Positions 57,218-64,000 of a DNA stretch of 64,000 nt are shown piece after piece (position 1 is the first letter of the stretch; each line of letters begins with the position of its first letter). A program made the translations under genes and the position numbers. Location of the stretch: the NCBI GenBank assembly GCA_039679645.1, contig JBDKUO010000066.1, forward strand, positions 1 to 64,000, given 5' to 3'. Source of the stretch: Armatimonadota bacterium. Lineage in GTDB: Bacteria > Armatimonadota > UBA5829. The notes under the pieces were generated by a model. The model made no database searches, was not told the origin of the DNA, and saw nothing but the letters and a program-made list of their open reading frames with translations.

Positions 57218-58651
57218 ATGGGATTGTGGGGAAGCATCAAGAACACTGTAAAGAAAATTGCGAGTCCAGTGCTTACAGTCGCCGGTATTGCTACGGGCAA
57301 TCCTCTTCTGACTAAGGCGGGTCTTGCTGCTGGAACACTATCTGCTCTTAGTTCAAGTGGTTCCGGTGGGACTACTTCAAGCAGCACTGATCCCAATGCA
57401 GTGCTGCAAGGCTATGTCACTCAGATGGCTGACAACAAGCAGGGCTATTCCAATCTATACAACATACGCAATAACCAGTTAGGTGCGGTCGCGAGTGATC
57501 TACTTGGCTATGTGAACGGGGATAGCTCCAATACAAACGGCAGTGCGCCTGCTACGTTGTATGTGCCTACTTCTGACGAAGTGCTGTCGACTCGTCCAGA
57601 GCTGAAAACCTATGAGGGTTCCTTGGTTAATCCTACGAAGTCAGACTACACACTTAGTCCACGAATAGATACAACTACCGACCTGTCGAAAGCCACTGCG
57701 ACTCCAACTTCATCGGCTAATACCAACTTAGGGAAGCTCGGGCAGGTTGCCACGTATGACTCATCCGGTATGCCGAGTGCTGATACTTTACTTGGTGTGC
57801 TGAATGACACTCCAGACCCTGACCAGATAGAGTCCAAAGTTGTCAGGGCTTATAACCAAATCAATGACACTGACCTGAATAAGGAAGTAGCAGATCAGCA
57901 AGCAGAGCTGGACGCTGATGCAGCTCGCAGAGGTCTTACAGGCTCAAATATCAGCAATAGTGCAAAGATAGGGCTTCGCAACTGGCAACGTTCTACAGGC
58001 GCGGAACAGGGTGCTGAAGGTGTCCTTGCCGGTATAAATGCCGCTGCGAATGCACGATCTGAGCGAACGTCTAACGCTGAGGCCGCAGATACTGCTCAAA
58101 TGAACCGTTATGAGCTTGCTCAGGACTTGGCTTCGAAGAATCGGGAAGCACAGGAGAACTATGCCAATTCTCTTGATACGCAGGATACGAACCTGCGCCA
58201 AGAGGCAATCGATAGAATGCTCAAACAGCAGGAGGCTAATCTTGCTGAGAATCAGGATCGCAAAACACAAGACCAGTCACAATCTGATCTCAATAGAGAG
58301 TATTGGAACGATGTAAACAATACTACCGGTCAGAACCGGGATTGGTTCAACGAGGATCAGAGTGCAAAGGATTCCCGTTGGTTGAGCGATGAAGCAATAG
58401 CGTCCGACCTGCACAACGAAAAGACTCAGAATATGTGGAATGCGCTCAATTGGCTCAGCAGCGATACTAACCGATTAGGTGAGGCTGCTGACCTGACACC
58501 ACTTATAAATGCTGAGAACGGTGTCATATCTAATAATAACCAGGCTTCACAGATTGCATCGCAGAATAGTGCCAACAAGAATAACTTGTGGGCTGCCCTG
58601 TTGAGTGCTGCCGGAACAGCTTATGGAGCATACAAGGGGGCAAAGTCATAA
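57218..58651 (+). CDS. Probable ejection (internal virion) protein 1
   Basis: The 477-residue protein starts with an amphipathic helix (MGLWGSIKNTVKKIASPVLT) and a short hydrophobic region (GLAAGTLSALSSSG). A long Gln/Asn/Asp-rich helical body with coiled-coil repeats (EAIDRMLKQQEANLAENQDR) follows, and a small hydrophobic C-terminus (WAALLSAAGTAYGAYKG). This build, and its place after the tail genes, resembles P22-like ejection proteins that enter the host envelope with the DNA. Confidence 0.6.
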   Translation: MGLWGSIKNTVKKIASPVLTVAGIATGNPLLTKAGLAAGTLSALSSSGSGGTTSSSTDPNAVLQGYVTQMADNKQGYSNLYNIRNNQLGAVASDLLGYVNGDSSNTNGSAPATLYVPTSDEVLSTRPELKTYEGSLVNPTKSDYTLSPRIDTTTDLSKATATPTSSANTNLGKLGQVATYDSSGMPSADTLLGVLNDTPDPDQIESKVVRAYNQINDTDLNKEVADQQAELDADAARRGLTGSNISNSAKIGLRNWQRSTGAEQGAEGVLAGINAAANARSERTSNAEAADTAQMNRYELAQDLASKNREAQENYANSLDTQDTNLRQEAIDRMLKQQEANLAENQDRKTQDQSQSDLNREYWNDVNNTTGQNRDWFNEDQSAKDSRWLSDEAIASDLHNEKTQNMWNALNWLSSDTNRLGEAADLTPLINAENGVISNNNQASQIASQNSANKNNLWAALLSAAGTAYGAYKGAKS

Positions 58652-60231
58652 TGAGCAACACCGGATTATCTATAACGGCAGGACTCCTTCAGGGAGTCGG
58701 CAACTATTATGATGCTCTCAATCAGGGTCGTCGGCAGAAACGTCAAGACAAAGAGGATAAGGAAGACCGGGACTATACGATTACGGAACGCAAGAAGAAA
58801 GACCTGTCCGATCTTGCTGCCAACTTTGATGACGTCAATTGGCAACTCTCCACGACGCCCGAGCAGCAGCAGACAGCACTTCAGCAATATAACGCAGGCG
58901 CGGCAGAAGTAGGTCTGCCTCAACGTCAGATACGTGATCTTGTTCCCGATGCTATGCTCAACGATGTGATGAAGTTGAAGCAGGCTGGGTATTGTGCTGA
59001 TCAAACAAAAGTCTTCCTGGCAAAGACATATGGCAATGATCGGCTTCAACAGTTCCTGGGCGGGCAGATGATGCCAAGCGTTCCTCAGTCACAGCAAAAT
59101 CCAGCAACTGCGAGTGATCTTGCCAATGCTTCTACACAACAGGCTCCGGCGAGTGCCGCTGCACCTGGTACGCAGGTTTCCACTCCCCAATATCCTGCAT
59201 ATCTTAGCTCGAACTATCTGGGCGGTTTGGATACCGGATCGATGCAAGACAATCAGGCCGCTCCTACGTCTGCTGTGGCCGGTAGCACTGAAGAGGTAGG
59301 TCAACAGCCATCAGATGCAACGGTATCGTCTGACACGTTGTCTACATTGTTCACTCCATTGAGCAATTCCAAGACTGTGACGGCAGATAGAAAAATGCTG
59401 GGAAGTGCTATCGTAAATGGCACGATGTCCAACAAAGATGCTGTCGGCTGGTGGAGTAAGAATCATCCTGATATTCAGACACCTGACGAACTGTTTTTAC
59501 TCAAACCGAAGCCGTCTGTGACGAACCAAGTCAACAAGTTTTCGGCAGAGGATAAGAAAGATGCTCGCAAGTATTATCGTCAAATGCGACAACAGGCTAT
59601 GCAGGGTAAGGTTTCAAAGGATGAATGGTATAGTGATCCTATCCTTAAGGTAAACAAGTTTCCTGGGCTTTCTTCTGCTGCGCAGTTATCCCAGGATAAG
59701 ACTGAGCAGGCTATGACACTTGCGATGGCTGCAAGCGATAGGGCAAATGCTGCGGCTGATCGGGCGGCGGCGAGGGCTGCACGTGGCAGTGGTGACAGCC
59801 GGAGTGGAAACGGCAGCAAAAGCGGCGTTGGCGGATCATCCGCGTCTAAGATGTCCGCAAAAGACAGAGGTATGGCTCAAAGATATGGCTTCAGCAGCGC
59901 ATCTATCAACGCCGCTCCGCAAGAGGTGCTAAATAATATCGGCGTGATGATGAGCAGAGGACAGATTAAGCATGGTAAAGCAGGAAACTACGTCACTCCT
60001 GCAGGTCGGAAGGCTGTTATGGCTGTAAATGCCAAGTATGGTGGCAAGTCTGTGTCTTCCGTGTCCACTTCATTTAGAACCCAGAGACCAGTGAATGAGA
60101 TAAAATCCGCACTACAGGCGAATCCATCATATACGTGGGGCGAGTTCTGGTCTGACGTCCAGGCAGAGCATCCGGGTTGGAACAAAAAAGCCGTTTATGC
60201 AGTGTATCAGTCAGCCAAGCGAGGTCGGTAA
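58651..60231 (+). CDS. Probable ejection (internal virion) protein 2
   Basis: The 526-residue protein starts MSNTGLSITAGLLQGVGNYY at an ATG overlapping the previous stop, with GGGGG upstream. A charged coiled coil (RRQKRQDKEDKEDRDYTITERKKKDL), Gln/Ala/Pro/Ser-rich linkers and helical Lys-rich parts follow, with a Gly/Ser hinge near residue 400. The last 100 residues form a separate helical domain (YTWGEFWSDVQAEHPGWNKKAVYAVYQSAK). No tape-measure features. The inference of ejection rests on order and composition. Confidence 0.55.
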   Translation: MSNTGLSITAGLLQGVGNYYDALNQGRRQKRQDKEDKEDRDYTITERKKKDLSDLAANFDDVNWQLSTTPEQQQTALQQYNAGAAEVGLPQRQIRDLVPDAMLNDVMKLKQAGYCADQTKVFLAKTYGNDRLQQFLGGQMMPSVPQSQQNPATASDLANASTQQAPASAAAPGTQVSTPQYPAYLSSNYLGGLDTGSMQDNQAAPTSAVAGSTEEVGQQPSDATVSSDTLSTLFTPLSNSKTVTADRKMLGSAIVNGTMSNKDAVGWWSKNHPDIQTPDELFLLKPKPSVTNQVNKFSAEDKKDARKYYRQMRQQAMQGKVSKDEWYSDPILKVNKFPGLSSAAQLSQDKTEQAMTLAMAASDRANAAADRAAARAARGSGDSRSGNGSKSGVGGSSASKMSAKDRGMAQRYGFSSASINAAPQEVLNNIGVMMSRGQIKHGKAGNYVTPAGRKAVMAVNAKYGGKSVSSVSTSFRTQRPVNEIKSALQANPSYTWGEFWSDVQAEHPGWNKKAVYAVYQSAKRGR

Positions 60232-63200
60232 TGAGTCTATTAAGTCGGGCAAAAGCACGCAAGCAAACAGCTTCTAATGATGATGGAGGACTTGTTAAAA
60301 GGGCACGAGCCAGAGCGATACAGGAGAAAGGCGGCTCATCCACCAACTGGCAAGCAGTCGGGAACGGTTCTGCTTCTCATATATATGATCCAAATGAACG
60401 TTCGATGCGTATTATTGCGAATGCGGAGACTGTTCATAAGAATGCACGATCCAAGAAGCCATCCAAGTTCGAGCAACGTTTAGACCAGGCAACTGAAGCA
60501 AAGGCTGACAAGATACTCGGTAAGGACACACGACCCTTGAGAGTCGTTGAAACGCCCACACAAACTGCTGTTCGTGAAGCAATGCCAGATGTCGTGCCCG
60601 TGCCAAAAAGTACACTCGGAGAAAGCCAGAAAACACAAATCGGCAAGATCGGCGATAGGCTTATGCAGCATCCTGACGAAGTAGATGCAAAGATCGCCGC
60701 AGCAAATCTTGATGATGAATCGAAACAATATCTTTCGCAATATATACAAGGTGCGCAGATGCTTGCAGAGCCGTCCAGCCGTGATGTTCTGATTCAGGGC
60801 ATATTGGGCATTCCAGGCTTAAACTTGGTTCCAGCGGTAGGCAAAGCCGGAGAAGCTGTCATAGGCACAATCGAAAAGGGTGTAAGTAATCCCGTCGCCC
60901 GGCTTGCTGCCAAGACTGGTGTGAGAGCGGTTCAAGGTGGTATAGAAGGTGCTGTCGCCAGTGAAGCGGCCAGCATCCCTGATGCCATAGAACATCCGAG
61001 AGAGTGGATTAAAGCACAGCCTCAGATAGTTGGTGGCGGCGCTCTTATGGGTGCTGCCGGTCATGCTATACTCCGGCCTATATTGGAAAGTATCGAGAAT
61101 GCGCCTAAGAAAATATCTGATGCCAAAACACGAGCGATTCTATCTGACGCGGTTATAAAGGCTGAACAAGGTGATAACGTAGCATCCGCCGAGCGTTTCA
61201 ATGAGGGCCTTAATCGTATTCACGAATACAAGAACCTGCCCGAAGATCAGAAAACTAATGTATTTGGAAAGATCATCAATCGGCTTGGTGAGATGTCCAA
61301 ATCGCGGGAAGCAGTTACCAAAATTCCAGAGAGCGCGGAACCAGAAGCCAATACCGCTCCTGAGCAGGTGGAAACTGGCACACCTCATGTGTCTCCTACA
61401 CTGGGTATTGTCGAGCCTACAAAGGTTGTCGGCAAGGATGTTATCGCAAAAACTGAGCGAGGAACATACGTCAATATTCCTGCGGATCAGTTTGACGGCG
61501 TTCCCGTGCATCAGCAGGAAGTCACCCCAGCTCCTGAGCCCGCCGCGCAGGAAGTTCCTCAGTCTCCGACTGATCGTAGGATAAATATACTTTCTAACTG
61601 GTTCAACAAACTTGATGAGGCTAATGCTGACCCTGCGAAGTTCCAAGAAGTAAGTCATGAAGTCCGTCGCGTCTGGGATGCTACAAACGCCAAGCTGCAG
61701 AAGTATTATGATGCTGAGCCTGCGCTGCTGGAAGAGTCTACCCACTATCCCGAAATGACACCGGAACAACAGCAGGCATTCAAGGCTAAGTATGATGCCT
61801 TTTATGAGAACCGAAACAACATGGAGAATATGGTTGAACAGATGCAGGCGCATCCTGTAGTGCAAAAGTTGCAAGCGTTGGATGCTGAGCAGGCACAACA
61901 GGATGCAATCAAGCAGGCTGCTGAGGATGTCAAAGAGCAGAATCGACAGGCCTACCAGTTCGGCGCTCCCAGCAAGTCAGATGTGCCGGTTTTCTCTAAG
62001 AATGATTCGACCGGCGTGATAGGGAAGACCCGCCTGAAAGGTTATGACTGGAATGAGGTCGCCGATTCGCTTGGCATGACCAAAGAGCAGATAGGCGATA
62101 TCATACAAAAGAATGCTCCCAAGATACCGGCGTTCGATAATCGTCGTTATGGAAACGAAGTCACGGGTTGGCGTAGACCTGGGGAACCTACATCCGACTT
62201 CATGACTGTAGAAGAGGCGAAAGTGTTGTCTAGAGCACTTGGCCTTAAGATAAATACCAAGGGAGCAGAACCCACAGCTCCTGTTGCCACGATAAAGCAA
62301 ACTTCGGCAGTTACACCGGAATCGGAGGTTACAAATGATACGCAAAACACCGAAAGGTTACAAGGTGGTCATTCACTCGGTCAAGAACCTGAGCAAGCCG
62401 AACTTGAGCAAGTTCCAAGCGGAGAGACTACTCCAGCAGGTGGAATGCTTCAAGCACCAGGGCAAGTAAAGCCGATTCCTGGTGTGGAAAAACACGTCGA
62501 CCTAGCTAACCGGCTTACCACTAGACTTCATGAGGATAAGCCCATCGACTGGCGCGAACTGACTTCTATGGCCGATGACACGTTCGGTGGCACTGAGGCT
62601 GCGGGAACATACAATGCACGCGACAAGGCCGATGCTCTTGAGGCCGCAGTCAATGCTCATATTCGGGAGAATGCTCCTGATATCATGAGTTGGCCACACG
62701 AGAAGGCTGTGACCTGGCTCGAACATCTGCAATCCAAACTGCCTACCCAAACAGCAAACGATAGGACAGAAACACAAGTGGAGTTGCAGCAGTTCAGCAC
62801 TCCACCGGCAGAGGCATTTGCCGCTGCTAAGGCGTTGGGGGATATCAACGGAAAAACGGCGCTCGAACCGTCTGCTGGAACTGGAAACCTGGCTAATTTC
62901 CTGCGAATTGGTGGCGCGAAGGTTACAACAAACGAATACCCAGGTGAGGGTGGCAACGTGCGTGCCGGGCTTCTTGCTGCTCAGAATTATCCTGTTACAC
63001 GGCAGGATGCGGAAATCCTGAACGCCTTGTCGCCGGAAAAATATGATGTGGTCTTAATGAATCCGCCTTTCTCTGCCACTGGTGGCAGGGTTAAGGCGCA
63101 CAAAACAGCATTCGGTGCGAAGCACGTTGAAGCTGCTCTTGATATGCTGAAACCTGGCGGCCGCCTGGTCGCTATTGTGGGTCGTGGTATGGGCGATAAC

Positions 63201-64000
63201 ACTCCGACCTTCCACAAGTGGTTTGATGATATGAGCAAGCGATATGCTTACAGAGCAAACCTACTTGTTGACGGGTCTGCATACTCAAAATATGGCACGA
63301 CATTCGACAACAGAATACTCGTGTTTGACAATACTGAGCCTTCAGGGTATAAAGAGACTGATCCACAATTGTTCTCTGACGAACCCCTGAGCGTTCAGGA
63401 TGTAGCCGATAGGCTTAAGGAGTTAGGTAAGAATGGACCGGAAGTCACTGAAACAAGCAGTAGCGAAAGCGGATCTACACCTAAAGAGGTTGCAGGAAGC
63501 CAACCAACTGCCCCTAAACAAAGTTGCATACGAAATACTGAGCAAAAATCACTGGATGGAATATTACTTCCAGGGAAGTCTGATCTGGGTGAATCTGGCG
63601 TTCAAGGAGTGGCAGGAAGCAATGGTTCAGGAACAGTGGTTTCCGGACGATCTGGCAAACAACATATATCTGATGTGGTCGAGCGAGAAAGACCCGGTAA
63701 GGGCAACAACGGAAATCACGAAAGCACTTCAGGACGAGGGGTATCAACCGAAGGATCTTCTGGCAATGTCGGGGGACGAAGCAATGGTGACGTTGAGAGA
63801 TCTGGCGATAGAACTGGCACGCAGCCAGATGTAAATGTCGAAGAACACGTAACTCGACAGACTGGCGGCGACAACTCCGTCGTTGAGAACAACGATACAT
63901 TCCAGACCTACAAGGCCGAGATAGGCAACGGCAATCCGCATCCATCCAAACTTGTCGAGACAGGTTCTATGGGCGGCGTTAAGACTCCGCTTGTGAATCT
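60231..64000 (+). CDS. Giant polyvalent protein, DarB-like: virion N-terminus, N6-adenine methyltransferase, start of helicase (partial, runs off the window)
   Basis: The frame is open for 1256 codons to the window end. Residues 1-500 are helical with a hydrophobic patch (LIQGILGIPGLNLVPAVGKA, GGGALMGAAGHAILRPIL) like an ejection protein. Residues about 860-1010 are an N6-adenine methyltransferase: motif I EPSAGTGN at 879, catalytic NPPF at 944-947, then HVEAALDMLKPGGRLVAIVG. A Gly/Ser/Thr/Arg-rich linker follows (1065-1205). From H1237, HPSKLVETGSMGGVKTPLVN resembles the opening of Strawberry-notch-type helicases, as in phage P1 DarB. DarB is packaged in virions and protects DNA from type I restriction. 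The ATG overlaps the previous stop. Confidence 0.8.
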   Translation, partial: MSLLSRAKARKQTASNDDGGLVKRARARAIQEKGGSSTNWQAVGNGSASHIYDPNERSMRIIANAETVHKNARSKKPSKFEQRLDQATEAKADKILGKDTRPLRVVETPTQTAVREAMPDVVPVPKSTLGESQKTQIGKIGDRLMQHPDEVDAKIAAANLDDESKQYLSQYIQGAQMLAEPSSRDVLIQGILGIPGLNLVPAVGKAGEAVIGTIEKGVSNPVARLAAKTGVRAVQGGIEGAVASEAASIPDAIEHPREWIKAQPQIVGGGALMGAAGHAILRPILESIENAPKKISDAKTRAILSDAVIKAEQGDNVASAERFNEGLNRIHEYKNLPEDQKTNVFGKIINRLGEMSKSREAVTKIPESAEPEANTAPEQVETGTPHVSPTLGIVEPTKVVGKDVIAKTERGTYVNIPADQFDGVPVHQQEVTPAPEPAAQEVPQSPTDRRINILSNWFNKLDEANADPAKFQEVSHEVRRVWDATNAKLQKYYDAEPALLEESTHYPEMTPEQQQAFKAKYDAFYENRNNMENMVEQMQAHPVVQKLQALDAEQAQQDAIKQAAEDVKEQNRQAYQFGAPSKSDVPVFSKNDSTGVIGKTRLKGYDWNEVADSLGMTKEQIGDIIQKNAPKIPAFDNRRYGNEVTGWRRPGEPTSDFMTVEEAKVLSRALGLKINTKGAEPTAPVATIKQTSAVTPESEVTNDTQNTERLQGGHSLGQEPEQAELEQVPSGETTPAGGMLQAPGQVKPIPGVEKHVDLANRLTTRLHEDKPIDWRELTSMADDTFGGTEAAGTYNARDKADALEAAVNAHIRENAPDIMSWPHEKAVTWLEHLQSKLPTQTANDRTETQVELQQFSTPPAEAFAAAKALGDINGKTALEPSAGTGNLANFLRIGGAKVTTNEYPGEGGNVRAGLLAAQNYPVTRQDAEILNALSPEKYDVVLMNPPFSATGGRVKAHKTAFGAKHVEAALDMLKPGGRLVAIVGRGMGDNTPTFHKWFDDMSKRYAYRANLLVDGSAYSKYGTTFDNRILVFDNTEPSGYKETDPQLFSDEPLSVQDVADRLKELGKNGPEVTETSSSESGSTPKEVAGSQPTAPKQSCIRNTEQKSLDGILLPGKSDLGESGVQGVAGSNGSGTVVSGRSGKQHISDVVERERPGKGNNGNHESTSGRGVSTEGSSGNVGGRSNGDVERSGDRTGTQPDVNVEEHVTRQTGGDNSVVENNDTFQTYKAEIGNGNPHPSKLVETGSMGGVKTPLVN
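63433..63834 (+). CDS. Overprinted ORF in the polyvalent-protein linker, 133 residues
   Basis: An ATG at 63433 with AAGGAG at 63417-63422 (10 bases upstream) opens a frame shifted by +1 from the giant gene. Its product starts MDRKSLKQAVAKADLHLKRL and has the mix of Trp, Phe, Tyr, Leu and charged residues of a folded helical protein (YYFQGSLIWVNLAFKEWQEA, DLANNIYLMWSSEKDP, MVTLRDLAIELARSQM). The giant frame in the same DNA is low-complexity Gly/Ser/Thr/Asn/Arg. That contrast suggests two functional frames. Function unknown. The alternative is a chance open frame over repetitive codons. Confidence 0.5.
   Translation: MDRKSLKQAVAKADLHLKRLQEANQLPLNKVAYEILSKNHWMEYYFQGSLIWVNLAFKEWQEAMVQEQWFPDDLANNIYLMWSSEKDPVRATTEITKALQDEGYQPKDLLAMSGDEAMVTLRDLAIELARSQM

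Noticed and set aside
61201-61584. 127-residue plus-strand ORF in another frame of the giant gene
   Set aside because: Unlike the ORF at 63433, it has Arg/Leu/Ser/Cys-rich shadow composition, and the main frame here is normal.
61140-61898. 252-residue minus-strand ORF
   Set aside because: Antisense to the giant polyvalent gene; Leu/Arg/Cys/His-rich shadow composition.

Overview
The window joins two unlike regions. Positions 1 to about 36670 are bacterial chromosome. Positions from about 36670 to the end (64000) are the left part of an integrated phage whose right end lies outside the window. The host is a flagellated bacterium with an [FeFe]-hydrogenase maturase, a Lar nickel-pincer cofactor operon and an H-X9-DG type prepilin-like protein. 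That prepilin class is common in Planctomycetes, Lentisphaerae and Armatimonadetes. An Armatimonadota-like anaerobe is my best guess, but it rests on gene content alone.

Chromosome: hydE (244-1287) and a prepilin-like gene (1558-2208) precede a long, nearly unbroken flagellar cluster (2392-25461): flgB flgC fliE fliF fliG fliH fliI fliJ, a lytic transglycosylase, fliK flgD, a flagellar-operon protein, flgE flbD motA motB fliL fliN fliO fliP fliQ fliR flhB flhA flhF flhG, a small membrane protein and the flagellar sigma factor fliA. It covers basal body, C-ring, export apparatus, hook, stator and placement genes. Filament, chemotaxis and fliM genes are not here, and the FliN protein carries a FliM-like N-terminal motif. 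Most junctions overlap or are a few bases wide, so it is probably one or a few long operons. After a strong terminator come a divergent MoeA-like gene with an unlisted 54-codon partner, a cyclophilin, two related secreted proteins, an ABC-transporter operon, a DUF4380 gene, larE-larB-larC, the RNase P RNA gene and tRNA-Pro(GGG).

Phage: a large serine integrase lies directly beyond the tRNA. A leftward lysogeny module (repressor, ImmA-like remnant, integrase) and a rightward early operon diverge from a control region with three ACTACAGTA sites and two readable promoters. One of these promoters predicts a leaderless repressor mRNA. Early genes include a Rad52-like annealing protein, a DnaD-like protein, a DnaC-like loader with an altered Walker A, and a VRR-NUC nuclease. 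A structured stretch of about 600 bases with almost no coding potential separates early from late genes. The late order (small and large terminase, portal, scaffold, coat, adaptors, large tail protein, probable ejection proteins, no tape measure or sheath) suggests a short-tailed, P22-like architecture.

The window ends inside a giant open reading frame (60231 to beyond 64000). It combines an ejection-protein-like N-terminus, an N6-adenine methyltransferase domain and the start of what looks like a Strawberry-notch/DarB-type helicase. This is the layout of a virion-delivered anti-restriction polyvalent protein. A second, globular-looking ORF with its own ribosome binding site (63433-63834) is overprinted in its disordered linker.

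Palindromic intergenic repeats recur in the host part. One, a perfect 50-base palindrome, sits inside the P12 region of RNase P RNA, and a close relative lies between fliP and fliQ.
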